From: Terrimesophilobacter bigeumensis
GTDB taxonomy: Bacteria; Actinomycetota; Actinomycetes; Actinomycetales; Microbacteriaceae
Length of the DNA: 64,000 nt
Direction: 5' to 3'
Assembly: GCF_039537265.1 (NCBI RefSeq)
Contig: NZ_BAABAE010000003.1
Span: 930,001 to 994,000 of the forward strand
Positions 46,318 to 55,903 of the stretch are shown here, in pieces; the stretch's first letter is position 1; every line of letters begins with the position of its first letter. Below the pieces are notes generated by a model. It had not been told where the DNA came from. It ran no database searches and was given only the letters and a program-made list of their open reading frames with translations. Made by a program: the position numbers and the translations under genes.

Positions 46318-47613
46318 GTGGCCACGAAGACCAGGAAGACCGGCGAGCCCGCCCCCTCAGGCGGCTCCGACGCCGATGGCCTCGCCGAACCGACGGCCGA
46401 GGACCTCACGAGCGCACTCCCGCAGAGCCTCACGATCGATGTGACCCTTCCCGAACAGGTGCACCTCGCCCCCGAGGAGGAGCTTGCGGTCGCGATCGGC
46501 GCTGCTCCCGTTCGGGCCGGTCGAATGCTCGAGGACGACCGTGCGACGACCTCGATCTCGCTCATCCCGGTGATGCCGGAGGCCCCCGTGGAACCAGCGG
46601 GGGACGACCTCTCCGATGACGCACTGCAGAGCAGGAGGAGCCGGTTGCGAGGGGACGTCTCGGCGACGCCGGAGTCTGCCGCCATGCTGACAGCGGAGCG
46701 CCTGCTCGACCAGCGCGGGACGAAGCGCCCGAGGCCGGAGGGCGCGTGGCCCGCGTTCCTCTACGCCGCGACTCTGCACCTCGTCAACCTCGGCGATTCA
46801 CCGCGCGTGCGGGCCCGCAAGGCGCTGGACGCCAGGATCGACAAGCGCTTCGAGGGTGGAACCAGGTTCGTCCCCGTGCTCACCAGGAAGGGCGGGGTCG
46901 GCAAGACGACCATCACCGCGCTGCTCGGAATGGCCATGGCCGACGTGCGCGAAGACCGGGTGATCGCGATCGACGCGAACCCGGATCGCGGAACGCTCGC
47001 GGAACGCGTCAACAAGCAGACCAGGGCGACCGTGCGCGATGTCGTGACGCGGGCGGCATCCATCACCTCCTTCAGCGACTTCACGGCGCTCGTCTCGCGC
47101 GACGAGACCCGGCTGGACATCCTGGCCTCCGACACCGATCCGCTGCTGTCCGAAGCCTTCGACGAGGACGACTACAACGTCGTGGCGGATCTGGCCGCAC
47201 GCTTCTACTCGATCGCGCTCACCGACTGCGGCACCGGCATCGTCCACTCCGTCATGCGGGCGACCCTGCAGCGGGCGGATTCGGTCGTCATCGTCTCCGG
47301 CGGAAGCGTCGATGAGGCGCGGCTCGCATCCGAGACCCTCACCTGGCTCGAGGCGAACGGCTACGGGGACCTCGTGCGCAACGCCATCGTCGCCCTCAAC
47401 ACTGCGACCCAGGGCACCAACCTCGTCAAGATCGACGAGATCGAGGCGCACTTCCGCTCGCGGGTGCGCGAGATCGTGCGCATCCCGTACGACCCGCAGC
47501 TCGCGGCGGGGTCCATCGTCGACTACCAGCGGTTGCGACCGCTCACGATCGCGAGCGCGCGCGAACTCGCCGCCCTCGTCGTCGACGGCCTGCCGGTCCG
47601 CCGGGACGCCTGA
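46318..47613 (+). CDS. MinD/ParA-like ATPase with long N-terminal extension
   Basis: A 431-residue protein. The first 180 residues are an acidic, low-complexity region. The ATPase domain follows: PVLTRKGGVGKTTITALLG (deviant Walker A), VIAIDANPDRGTLAER and IALTDCGTGIVHS, where the usual Asp-rich switch is partly altered. The layout resembles the ATPases associated with type VII secretion (EspI-like) and other polar proteins, but no ESX gene is here. It starts 43 bases after pyc with AGGAAAGG upstream of the GTG, and lies 42 bases before def. Confidence 0.85.
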   Translation: MATKTRKTGEPAPSGGSDADGLAEPTAEDLTSALPQSLTIDVTLPEQVHLAPEEELAVAIGAAPVRAGRMLEDDRATTSISLIPVMPEAPVEPAGDDLSDDALQSRRSRLRGDVSATPESAAMLTAERLLDQRGTKRPRPEGAWPAFLYAATLHLVNLGDSPRVRARKALDARIDKRFEGGTRFVPVLTRKGGVGKTTITALLGMAMADVREDRVIAIDANPDRGTLAERVNKQTRATVRDVVTRAASITSFSDFTALVSRDETRLDILASDTDPLLSEAFDEDDYNVVADLAARFYSIALTDCGTGIVHSVMRATLQRADSVVIVSGGSVDEARLASETLTWLEANGYGDLVRNAIVALNTATQGTNLVKIDEIEAHFRSRVREIVRIPYDPQLAAGSIVDYQRLRPLTIASARELAALVVDGLPVRRDA

Positions 47614-47655
47614 CGTGGACGGAGCGTCCCAGGCGGTTGCGAAGGAAGCGCGAGG

Positions 47656-48147
47656 ATGACCGCGCGACAGATCCGGGTATTCGGGGACCCGGTGCTCAGA
47701 ACCGTGTCCGATCCGGTCGCCCCGGGGGACCCGTCCGCCCAGGGACTCGTCGAGGACCTGCTGGACACCGTCCGGCTGCCCGGCCGTGCAGGGGTCGCCG
47801 CACCGCAGATCGGCGTCAACCAGCGCGCTTTCAGCTACAACATCGACGGCGAGGTCGGCTACATCCTCAACCCGGAGCTCGCCGAGGTCTCGGGGGAGCC
47901 TGCGCTCCTCGACGAGGGGTGCCTCTCGGTCCCCGGCTTCTACTTCCAGCGGATGCGTTATCCCTGGGCGCGCGTGACCGGGGTGGATCTCGACGGCAAT
48001 CCGGTCGAGCTCGCCGGCGACGGGCTGCTCGCGCAGGCTTTGCAGCACGAGACCGACCACCTCGACGGCAAGCTCTTCATCGAAGGGCTCGACAAGGACC
48101 GCAAGCGCGAGGCGATGCGCCTCATCCGTGATTCGGACTGGTTCTAG
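47656..48147 (+). CDS. def: Peptide deformylase
   Basis: A 163-residue metalloenzyme that removes the formyl group from new polypeptides. The three motifs are present: GRAGVAAPQIG, DEGCLSVPG (the Cys metal ligand) and QHETDHLDG (two His ligands and catalytic Glu). Size and spacing are normal for a type I deformylase. The C-terminus overlaps the convergent acyl-CoA ligase gene by 4 bases. Confidence 0.95.
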   Translation: MTARQIRVFGDPVLRTVSDPVAPGDPSAQGLVEDLLDTVRLPGRAGVAAPQIGVNQRAFSYNIDGEVGYILNPELAEVSGEPALLDEGCLSVPGFYFQRMRYPWARVTGVDLDGNPVELAGDGLLAQALQHETDHLDGKLFIEGLDKDRKREAMRLIRDSDWF

Positions 48148-49970
48148 CCGACGACGGATTGCCCCTGTGTTGCGGGAGCGTCGGTGTAGAGCCCGTCGAT
48201 CGTGTCGGCGAAGTCCTCGAGGATGACGTTGCGCTTGATGCTGAGCTTCGGCGTCAGGTGTCCGCTCGCCTCGGTGAGGTCGTGCGGCAGGATCACGAAC
48301 TTGCGGATGGACTCGGCGCGCGACACGGCCGCGTTCGCCCTGTCGATCGCCTCCTGGATCTCAGCGAGCACCTTGGGGTTCTTCGCCGCCTCATCGACCG
48401 ACGTGGTCGCGTCCTCGCCGTTGTTGTTGAGCCACACGGGGAGCATCTCCTCGTCGAGCGAGATGAGCGCGCCGATGAACGGCCGCTTGTCGCCCACGAC
48501 GATGACCTGGCCGATGATCGGGTTGGACCGGATCGGGTCCTCGAGGGTCGCCGGTGCGACGTTCTTCCCGCCCGCCGTGACGATCATCTCCTTCTTGCGG
48601 CCGGTGATCTCGAGGTAGCCGTCCTCGTCGATCGTGCCGATGTCGCCGGTCTTGAACCATTCGCCGTCGAAGGTGGCCTTCGTCGCCTCGGGGTTGTTCC
48701 AGTAGCCCGCGAAGATGTTGACGCCCTTCGTCTCGATCTCGCCGTCCTCGCCGAGGCGCACCGCGCATCCGGGCAGCGGAGGGCCGACTTTACCGATCTT
48801 GAAGTTGGATGGCACGTTGACCGAGATCGGCGCCGTCGTCTCGGTGAGTCCATAGCCCTCGAGGATGGTGAGCCCGAGGCTGCGGTAGAAATGGCCGAGG
48901 AAGAGTCCGAGCGGTGCCGAGCCGGAGACGGCGTACTTGACGCGACCGCCGAGTGCCGCCCGGATCTTGCTGAGCACGAGCCTGTCGAAGAGCGTGAACT
49001 GGAGCGCGAGGCCGAGCGGTACCTTTCCGGCATCCAGCGCCCTCGAGTGCGCGACGGCCACGGCCGCCGCCTTGCGGAAGATCTTGCCCTTCCCGCCACC
49101 TTCCGCCTTCTGCTCGGACGAGTTGTAGACCTTCTCGAACACTCGCGGGACCGCGAGGAGGAAGGTGGGGCGGAACGAGCCCATGGCCGGGAGCAGCTGC
49201 TTGGTGTCGGGCTGGTGGCCGACCTTGAGACCGCCCACGATCGCGAGCACCGAGATGAACCGCGCGAAGATGTGGGCGAGCGTGATGAACAACAGGGTGC
49301 TCGACTCGGTGTTCACGACCTCGGGGATCGCCTCGCGCGCGTTGCGGGTCAGCTCGACGAAGTTGGAGTGGGTGAGCATGCAGCCCTTGGGCTTGCCCGT
49401 CGTGCCCGCGGTGTAGATGAGGGTCGCGAGATCCTTGCCGGTCGCGAGGTTGCGGCGACGCTCGATCTCCTCGTCGGAGATGCCGGTGCCGCTCGCGGCC
49501 AGCTTGTCGAGGTCACCGGTGTCGATCTTCCAGACGTTCCTGATGAGCGGAAGGTCGGGGTGCGCTTCATCGAAGCGGGCGAAGTGTTCGGGGGTCTCGG
49601 TGATCATGGCGACGGTGCCGGAGTCGTTGAGGTTCCACTGCAGCTGGGCGGGGGAGGAGGTCTCGTAGATCGGGACCATGACTGCCCCGGCGAACCAGAT
49701 GCCGAAGTCGATGAGGGTCCACTCGTAGCGCGTCTTGCACATGAGACCGACCTTGTCGCCGGGCTGGATCCCGGCGGCGGCGAAGCCCTTGGCGAGTGCA
49801 CGGACCTGGTCGAGGAACTCGGTTGCGGTGATGTCGGACCATCCGCCGTCTGCGGTCGGAACGGAGAAGATGGCGAGATCGGGGGTGGCGCGCACCCTGT
49901 CCATGAGGAGGTCGGTCGCGTTGGCTTCCGGGTCCGCGGGAACAAGGGCAGGCATGTCGTAGTGGTCCAC
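48144..49970 (-). CDS. fadD: Long-chain fatty-acid-CoA ligase
   Basis: A 608-residue AMP-forming ligase that activates fatty acids with ATP and CoA. ATP-binding motifs are TLIYTAGTTGKPKGCMLTHSN and EGYGLTETTAP; the fatty-acid motif is GEWFKTGDIGTIDEDGYLEI with GRKKEMIVTAGGKNVAP. It has no transmembrane segment. The GTG has AAGGAG 5 bases upstream. It corresponds in context to fadD15 near plsC, aroG and the division cluster. Probably feeds membrane phospholipid synthesis by the adjacent divergent acyltransferase. Confidence 0.94.
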   Translation of the reverse strand: MDHYDMPALVPADPEANATDLLMDRVRATPDLAIFSVPTADGGWSDITATEFLDQVRALAKGFAAAGIQPGDKVGLMCKTRYEWTLIDFGIWFAGAVMVPIYETSSPAQLQWNLNDSGTVAMITETPEHFARFDEAHPDLPLIRNVWKIDTGDLDKLAASGTGISDEEIERRRNLATGKDLATLIYTAGTTGKPKGCMLTHSNFVELTRNAREAIPEVVNTESSTLLFITLAHIFARFISVLAIVGGLKVGHQPDTKQLLPAMGSFRPTFLLAVPRVFEKVYNSSEQKAEGGGKGKIFRKAAAVAVAHSRALDAGKVPLGLALQFTLFDRLVLSKIRAALGGRVKYAVSGSAPLGLFLGHFYRSLGLTILEGYGLTETTAPISVNVPSNFKIGKVGPPLPGCAVRLGEDGEIETKGVNIFAGYWNNPEATKATFDGEWFKTGDIGTIDEDGYLEITGRKKEMIVTAGGKNVAPATLEDPIRSNPIIGQVIVVGDKRPFIGALISLDEEMLPVWLNNNGEDATTSVDEAAKNPKVLAEIQEAIDRANAAVSRAESIRKFVILPHDLTEASGHLTPKLSIKRNVILEDFADTIDGLYTDAPATQGQSVVG

Positions 49971-50086
49971 GGCAACTCCTTCGGTACCGGTCAGGTCAGT
50001 CTCCTCACTCTACCGGGTCACGCTGCGGGTAGGATTGTCGAGTTGTCCCGCTCGGCGCGGCAGCCGGGGCGGACGGAAGGTTTGCG

Positions 50087-50776
50087 ATGTTCTACTGGTT
50101 CATGAAGAACCTCATCGCGGGCCCGATCCTGCGCACGGCGTTCCGCCCGTGGGTCACCGGTGAGGAGAACATCCCCCGCTCGGGCGGCGTCATCCTCGCG
50201 AGCAATCACCTCTCCTTCATCGACTCGGTGTTCCTCCCGCTCGTGATCGAGCGCCGGGTCACCTTCCTCGCCAAGAGCGACTACTACACGGCCCGCGGCA
50301 TCAAGGGCTGGGCGATCAAGAACTTCCTCAAGGCGGCGGGGATGCTGCCGATCGATCGTTCGGGCGGCAAGGCGTCCGAGGCGAGCCTGCGCACCGGGCT
50401 CGGGGTTCTCTCCCAGGGCGAGGTGCTCGGCATCTATCCGGAGGGCACCCGCAGCCCCGACGGAAAGCTCTATCGCGGTCGCACCGGCGTTGCCCGCATG
50501 GTGCTCGAGGGCGGCGTCCCGGTCATCCCGGTCGCGATGATCGACACCGAGAAGGTCATGCCGATCGGGAAGCGCATCCCGAAGGTGCGGCGCATCGGAG
50601 TCATCATCGGCGAACCGCTCGACTTCAGTCGTTTCGAGGGGATGGAGAGCGACCGGTTCATCCTTCGCTCGATCACCGACGAGATCATGTACGAGCTCAG
50701 CCACCTCGGCAACCAGGAGTACGTCGACGTGTATGCGAGCACGGTCAAGGAGAAGACCGGCAGCCTCAGCCGCTGA
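50087..50776 (+). CDS. plsC: 1-acyl-glycerol-3-phosphate acyltransferase
   Basis: A 229-residue PlsC-family acyltransferase with the catalytic motif NHLSFIDSVFLP (NHx4D), the glycerol-phosphate-binding YPEGTRSPDGKLY and GVPVIPVAMI. The N-terminus is weakly hydrophobic (MFYWFMKNLIAGPIL), suiting membrane attachment. It would acylate lysophosphatidic acid to phosphatidic acid. The ATG has GGAAGG 6 bases upstream. It is divergent from the acyl-CoA ligase, as in other actinobacteria. Confidence 0.93.
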   Translation: MFYWFMKNLIAGPILRTAFRPWVTGEENIPRSGGVILASNHLSFIDSVFLPLVIERRVTFLAKSDYYTARGIKGWAIKNFLKAAGMLPIDRSGGKASEASLRTGLGVLSQGEVLGIYPEGTRSPDGKLYRGRTGVARMVLEGGVPVIPVAMIDTEKVMPIGKRIPKVRRIGVIIGEPLDFSRFEGMESDRFILRSITDEIMYELSHLGNQEYVDVYASTVKEKTGSLSR

Positions 50777-50951
50777 CCGCGCCCGGGCCGGCTCCCGTCG
50801 TCGGAGTCGTCGCCGTCACGGTCGTCGTTCCTCGCGATATGCTTGAGGCTTCGGGGTGCCCGCCCCTTCTGCTGCACCGTCGCAGTACCTCATCGCTCGC
50901 GCATCCAGCGCATCCTCACCAATGAAGCGGTCAACAGTCAAGGAGTGCACC

Positions 50952-52334
50952 GTGGTCGACCCGTCAGAACCAGTCGTGCTTGCCGATCCGGCGGTCATCG
51001 ACGGGCTCGACTATTGGCGGACGCTCCCGATCGCCCAGCAGCCGTCCTGGCCGTCCGCGGATGCCGTGGCGGAGGCCTCGGCGGAACTCGCGACGCTGCC
51101 GCCCCTCGTCTTCGCGGGCGAGGTCGACATCCTGCGCACCCGACTCGCGAGCGCAGCGCGGGGCGAGGCGTTCCTGCTCCAGGGCGGCGACTGCGCCGAG
51201 ACCTTCGTCGCCGCGACGGCCAACCAGATCCGCGACCGGGTCAAGACCATCCTGCAGATGGCCGTCGTGCTCACCTACGGCGCCTCGATGCCCGTCATCA
51301 AGATGGGGCGGATGGCCGGCCAGTTCGCCAAGCCCCGCTCGAGCGACACCGAGACGCGCGGTGGGGTCACCCTCCCGGCGTACCGCGGCGATATCGTCAA
51401 CGGCTACGATTTCACACCCGAGTCGCGCATGGCCGACCCGTCGAGGCTCGTCCGGGGGTACCACACGGCCGCGAGCACCCTCAACCTCATCCGCGCCTTC
51501 ACCCAGGGCGGGTTCGCCGACCTGCGCCAGGTGCACAGCTGGAATCAGGGCTTCGCCCGCAACCCCGCGAACGTGCGCTACGAGCACATGGCCCGTGAGA
51601 TCGACCGCGCGATCAAGTTCATGATGGCCTGCGGTGCGGACTTCGAGGCGCTCAAGCGCACCGAGTTCTACATCTCCCACGAGGCTCTGCTCATGGACTA
51701 CGAGCGGCCGCTCACGCGCATCGACTCGCGTACCGGAACCCCGTACGGCACCTCGGCGCACTTCCTGTGGGTAGGGGAGCGCACCCGGCAGCAGGACGGC
51801 GCCCACCTCGACTTCCTCTCCCGGGTGCGCAACCCGCTCGGCGTCAAGCTCGGGCCGTCGACCACGCCCCAGCAGGTCCTCGACCTCATCGACAAGCTCG
51901 ACCCCGAGCGCGAACCCGGCCGCCTGACCTTCATCACCCGGATGGGCGCCGGGCGCATCCGGGACGTCCTCCCCGAGCTTCTCGAGACGGTCAAGGCGAG
52001 CGACGCCACGCCGCTCTGGGTGAGCGACCCCATGCACGGCAACGGGCTCACGACCCCGAACGGCTACAAGACGCGTCGTTTCGACGACGTCGTCGACGAG
52101 GTCAAGGGCTTCTTCGAGGCGCACCGGAGCGCGGGGACCCACCCGGGCGGCATCCACATCGAACTCACCGGCGACGACGTCACGGAGTGCCTCGGCGGCT
52201 CGGAGCAGATCGACGAGGCGACCCTCGCGACCCGCTACGAGTCGCTGTGCGACCCGCGACTCAACCACATGCAGTCGCTCGAACTCGCCTTCCTCGTCGC
52301 GGAGGAGCTCGGCGCGCGCTCACTGACAGCCTGA
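50952..52334 (+). CDS. aroG: DAHP synthase, class II
   Basis: A 460-residue enzyme that condenses phosphoenolpyruvate and erythrose 4-phosphate, the first step of aromatic amino-acid synthesis. Class II (plant-type) motifs: LLQGGDCAETFV, MPVIKMGRMAGQFAKPRSS, GGVTLPAYRGD, VGERTRQQDGAHLDFL, WVSDPMHGNG and GGIHIELTGDDVTECLGG. The metal-binding Cys, His, Glu and Asp lie in these. The GTG at 50952 is chosen for AAGGAG 6 bases upstream. The 175 bases before it show no clear leader peptide with aromatic codons. It converges on the kinase gene with 9 bases between. Confidence 0.95.
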   Translation: MVDPSEPVVLADPAVIDGLDYWRTLPIAQQPSWPSADAVAEASAELATLPPLVFAGEVDILRTRLASAARGEAFLLQGGDCAETFVAATANQIRDRVKTILQMAVVLTYGASMPVIKMGRMAGQFAKPRSSDTETRGGVTLPAYRGDIVNGYDFTPESRMADPSRLVRGYHTAASTLNLIRAFTQGGFADLRQVHSWNQGFARNPANVRYEHMAREIDRAIKFMMACGADFEALKRTEFYISHEALLMDYERPLTRIDSRTGTPYGTSAHFLWVGERTRQQDGAHLDFLSRVRNPLGVKLGPSTTPQQVLDLIDKLDPEREPGRLTFITRMGAGRIRDVLPELLETVKASDATPLWVSDPMHGNGLTTPNGYKTRRFDDVVDEVKGFFEAHRSAGTHPGGIHIELTGDDVTECLGGSEQIDEATLATRYESLCDPRLNHMQSLELAFLVAEELGARSLTA

Positions 52335-52343
52335 TCGCGAGCG

Positions 52344-54311
52344 TCAGAAGCTCAGGTTGAAATTGACCTTGACCGTCGAGCCCTTGTCGACCATGGTCCC
52401 GGCCTCCGGGCTGATCTTCTTGACCGTGGACGATGGGAAGCTGTCGGCGATGGTGTTGTAGTCGAGCGTGAAGCCGAGCTCGAGCAGTTTGGGCTTCGCG
52501 TCGCGCCAGGTCATGCCGACGACATCCGGCACCTCGACCTGCTCGACCCCGTCGGAGACGATGAGCTGCAGCAGCGTGCCCTTCGTGATCGCCGTGCCCT
52601 CCTCGGGGGGCTGGTAGCCGATGACCTTGCCCTTCTCGACCGTGTCGCTGAAGTCATGGAGGCCCGCCGAGGTCGAGCCGAGCAACTCCTTCTCCTGGAG
52701 CGCCTGAACTGCGTCGTCGACCGTGAGGCCCTCCACGTCCGGGACCGGTCCGAGCGAGACGATCAGCGTGACGGGCTGCCGCTCCCAGTACTCATCGACG
52801 GTTCCGAGGTCGAGCTTCGCGCCGTCCTTGTCGACGCCCCAGGCGACGATGACGACGTTCTCCGGCACCTTCGGGTCGAACTGGTACTGCGACTCCTGGA
52901 CGTCGAATGAATCGCCGATGAGGTCTCGGGCGGCGTCCTCGGTCTTGCCGGCGAGCTTCGGCATCGGCAGCGCTTTCGGGCCGTCGGAGATGAGGAGCGC
53001 GACCTCGCCGCCGTGCGCTACGGCCGTGCCCGCCTCCGGATCGGTTCCCGCGACCTTGCCCGCCTCGACGTCGACACTGAACACGTGCTTCGGGGTCGGG
53101 GAGACCTCGAGGTCTGCCTTCTCGAGGATCGCGGTCGCCGAGGCCACGTCCTCACCCGTGACGACCGGGATGATGACCTTCGAGCCCGGCCCCGACCCGA
53201 AATACCAGCCGGTCGCCCCGGCGAGGGTCGCGAGTACGAGGACGAGGGCGAACAGCCAGGCGCCGCGCGACTTCCTCTTTTCGGCCGCCGCAGAGAGCGC
53301 CGACGTGCTGTCGAGGGCCATCGGGCCGGGGCGCTGCTTCACGCGGGTCCCGAGCACCTGCGTCTCGGATTCGGAGGCGGCATCCGGGGTCGGGGTGGGG
53401 ACCAGGGGTCCGGAGGGCATGACCATCGTCGGCATCGGGACGCCCTGGGTCGGCGTCGCCTGTCCGGAATCCAGGATGCGCTGCGTCTCGTGAAGCTGCT
53501 CGAGCATGGCCCTCGCGTCCCGCGGCCGCTGCTCAGGGTCGCGGGCGGTGGCCCATAACACGAGTTCGTCGAGCTCTGCGGGGACCCTCGGGTTCTTGCT
53601 GCTCGGCGTCGGCACCGTGTCGTTGGCGTGCTGCTGGGCGATCTGGAACGGTTGCTCGCCCTTGAACGGCTGCTCGCCGGCGAGCATCTCGTACAGCATG
53701 ATCCCGACCGCGTAGATGTCGCTGCGCGCGTCGGCGACCCCGCGGGTGACGAGCTCGGGGGAGAGGTAGGCGATGGTTCCGAGAAGCGCGTTGCCCGTCG
53801 CGGTCTGCGCCGTGGCGGCCCTGGCGAGCCCGAAGTCGCTGATCTTGATGCGGCCGTCGTCGGCGAGGAGCACGTTCTCCGGCTTCAGGTCGCGGTGCAC
53901 GATCCCGTTGCGGTGGGCTGCGGCGAGGCCCGAGAGTATGGCATCCATGATGTCCATGGCCTGCTCGGTCGTGAGCACCGGGTGCTCCTGCAGCAGCTCG
54001 CGCAGGGTGATGCCGGGCAGATACTCCATGACGAGGTAGGCGGTGTCGGCATCCTGCCCCTGGTCGTAGACGTTCACGACGTTCGGATGCGCGAGGCGCG
54101 CTGCCGAGCGGGCCTCCTGGATGAAGCGGGCCTTGTACTGCGTGTCGTCGGCGAGGTGGCCGTGCATGACCTTGATCGCGACGCGCCGCTCCAGACGAAG
54201 GTCGGTGGCGAGATAGACCGTCGCCATGCCGCCCCTGGCAATGCGTGAGCGCACCTGGTACCGGCCGTCGATCAGACGGCCGATCAGGGGATCGGTCGTG
54301 TTGGTGCTCAC
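52344..54311 (-). CDS. PASTA-domain serine/threonine kinase
   Basis: A 655-residue membrane kinase. The kinase domain (residues 14-275) has ARGGMATVYLA, RRVAIKVMHG, HRDLKPENVLL and SDFGLARAATA, with the activation-loop Thr residues in TAQTATGNALLGT. A juxtamembrane linker and one transmembrane span (WLFALVLVLATLAGATGWYF) follow. Four extracellular PASTA domains come next, the type that binds peptidoglycan fragments. The site matches M. tuberculosis pknL next to Rv2175c, whose relative lies beyond the LysM gene here, but this kinase carries PASTA repeats like PknB. It could phosphorylate the FHA protein at 39797. Confidence 0.93.
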   Translation of the reverse strand: MSTNTTDPLIGRLIDGRYQVRSRIARGGMATVYLATDLRLERRVAIKVMHGHLADDTQYKARFIQEARSAARLAHPNVVNVYDQGQDADTAYLVMEYLPGITLRELLQEHPVLTTEQAMDIMDAILSGLAAAHRNGIVHRDLKPENVLLADDGRIKISDFGLARAATAQTATGNALLGTIAYLSPELVTRGVADARSDIYAVGIMLYEMLAGEQPFKGEQPFQIAQQHANDTVPTPSSKNPRVPAELDELVLWATARDPEQRPRDARAMLEQLHETQRILDSGQATPTQGVPMPTMVMPSGPLVPTPTPDAASESETQVLGTRVKQRPGPMALDSTSALSAAAEKRKSRGAWLFALVLVLATLAGATGWYFGSGPGSKVIIPVVTGEDVASATAILEKADLEVSPTPKHVFSVDVEAGKVAGTDPEAGTAVAHGGEVALLISDGPKALPMPKLAGKTEDAARDLIGDSFDVQESQYQFDPKVPENVVIVAWGVDKDGAKLDLGTVDEYWERQPVTLIVSLGPVPDVEGLTVDDAVQALQEKELLGSTSAGLHDFSDTVEKGKVIGYQPPEEGTAITKGTLLQLIVSDGVEQVEVPDVVGMTWRDAKPKLLELGFTLDYNTIADSFPSSTVKKISPEAGTMVDKGSTVKVNFNLSF

Positions 54312-54414
54312 CGCAGAAGTCTAAGGATGCGCCCCGGTGGTATCCCGTCAAAACACCGTGAACACCGGGTTTGGCCAGCGGCGCCGGATCCCGGTGCCGA
54401 GGCGGATCCGCGCA

Positions 54415-55761
54415 TCAGGAGAGCTGTGCGAGCCAGGCGCGCGCGGAGGTCTCCCACTTCGCGTAGGCGTTGGGGTAGGCGGAGCGCTGAACGGCCTGGG
54501 CGGCCTGGGTGACGGTCATCGACTGCCAGCCGGGGATGTCGAGGAGCCCGCGTGTGTTGCCCTTGTTCGGGTTGCTCGGGCCTCCGAAGAACAGCCGGCT
54601 CGCGTAGACCGGATCGGTGACCTGCGCGGGAGTGCCCCAACCGGTGCTGGGGCGCTGCTGGAACAGCCCGAGGGAGTCGCGGTCCCCGTAGTCGAGGTTG
54701 CGCAGCGTCGACTCCTGGGCGGCGGCGGCGAGCGCGATGACGAGTGCGTAGTCGCTCACCCCGAGCGACCGGCCGACGGCGAGGATGATCCGGGCGTTCT
54801 CGGCCATCTCGGCGGTGAGCGGGGTGACGACCCCGCCGACGCCCGCCGTCCCGGAGGAGACTCCGGGGATGACGAGCGTGCGCCCCGCGTAGATGATGCT
54901 CGAACGGTTGAGCCCGTTCGCATCGAGCAGCGACTGGATGCTCACGCCGACCTTCGCCGCGATGCTCGTGATCGTGTCGCCGGACCTGATGAGGTAGGTC
55001 GTGCTGGCCGGGGCCGGCGGCGGAGTCGGCTGCGCGATCGGGGTGACGTCGACGACCGGGTCGATGTCGATGGTGCCGGCATCCGGTGTCGTCGGCGCAG
55101 GCGCCGGTTTCGTGGCGGCGGGTTGGCCGGGGATGACGACCGACTGGCCCGGGTAGATGATGCTCGACCAGCCCAACCCGTTCGCGCTCAGCACCGACTG
55201 GGTCGACACCTTGAATCGCGCGGCGATCACACTGATGGTGTCGCCTTTCACGATCGTGTAGCGCGTGATCCCGGTCGAGGCCGGCGGGGTCGGGGTCGGG
55301 GGCGTGGCGGCAGGCGGTGTCGCACCGTTGGTGAGCCGCAGCACCTGGCCGGGGAAGATGAGCGACTTCCAGCCGAGCCCGTTGAGGGCGAGCACGGATG
55401 CCGTGGCGAGTCCGAATCGGGCCGCGATCCCGCTGACGGTGTCGCCCGCCGCGACGCGGTAGGTCGTCGGAGCGGCGGCGACGGCTGCTGCGGATGCCGC
55501 GACAGTGGTCTCTCGCGGCTGGGCGGCCATGGCGTCTCGTACGGCTTTGCGCAGCTCCGAGTTGGAGTCCTTGGGCTTGTCGGCACGCTTGGCGCCGGCC
55601 GGCTCGATCGGGCCGGTGAGGTTGAAGCTCATCGCCATCGAGCTGACGAGGATGATGGGCAGGGTCTGGAAGACGCCCCTGGAGACCCGCCCGGCCTGCT
55701 TCGGCGCGGCGTGGCGGGCGAGGCGGCGGACGTCGGACGTGCTCCCCGAGTTTTCGGTCAT
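54415..55761 (-). CDS. Cell-wall protein with three LysM domains
   Basis: A 448-residue protein. It has a cytosolic basic N-terminus, one membrane span (TLPIILVSSMAMSFNLTG), and three LysM domains at about 99, 165 and 255 (YRVAAGDTVSGIAARFG; YTIVKGDTISVIAARFK; YLIRSGDTITSIAAKVG) separated by Pro-rich linkers. A C-terminal domain of 125 residues follows, with ALAAAAQESTLRNLDYGDRD and SLGLFQQRPSTGWGT, related to transglycosylase-like lysozyme folds. It probably binds and trims peptidoglycan. The ATG at 55761 has GGGGA upstream. Transcribed toward the kinase; the pair may be one unit. Confidence 0.9.
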   Translation of the reverse strand: MTENSGSTSDVRRLARHAAPKQAGRVSRGVFQTLPIILVSSMAMSFNLTGPIEPAGAKRADKPKDSNSELRKAVRDAMAAQPRETTVAASAAAVAAAPTTYRVAAGDTVSGIAARFGLATASVLALNGLGWKSLIFPGQVLRLTNGATPPAATPPTPTPPASTGITRYTIVKGDTISVIAARFKVSTQSVLSANGLGWSSIIYPGQSVVIPGQPAATKPAPAPTTPDAGTIDIDPVVDVTPIAQPTPPPAPASTTYLIRSGDTITSIAAKVGVSIQSLLDANGLNRSSIIYAGRTLVIPGVSSGTAGVGGVVTPLTAEMAENARIILAVGRSLGVSDYALVIALAAAAQESTLRNLDYGDRDSLGLFQQRPSTGWGTPAQVTDPVYASRLFFGGPSNPNKGNTRGLLDIPGWQSMTVTQAAQAVQRSAYPNAYAKWETSARAWLAQLS

Positions 55762-55903
55762 GATGATTCCCCAGTCGACCCTTCCGAATGTGCCACAGAT
55801 AGTTACTACTGTCAATTATCGTGGCCAATGTGACTCAAGTGAACAATCTCGGAATAGGCCGTGTCGTCCTCGCCGTCGGCACCGGTTCTGGCAGTCTTTA
55901 ACC

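Noticed and set aside
48159..50105. 648-residue open frame opposite the acyl-CoA ligase
   Set aside because: Shadow frame rich in Glu, Asp, Arg and Val; the ligase motifs on the other strand are unmistakable.
50777..50951. Aromatic amino-acid leader peptide (attenuator) before aroG
   Set aside because: No short frame with clustered Trp, Phe or Tyr codons followed by a terminator could be found.
54337..55833. 498-residue frame opposite the LysM protein
   Set aside because: Low-complexity Gly/Arg/Asp shadow; three LysM domains are intact on the minus strand.
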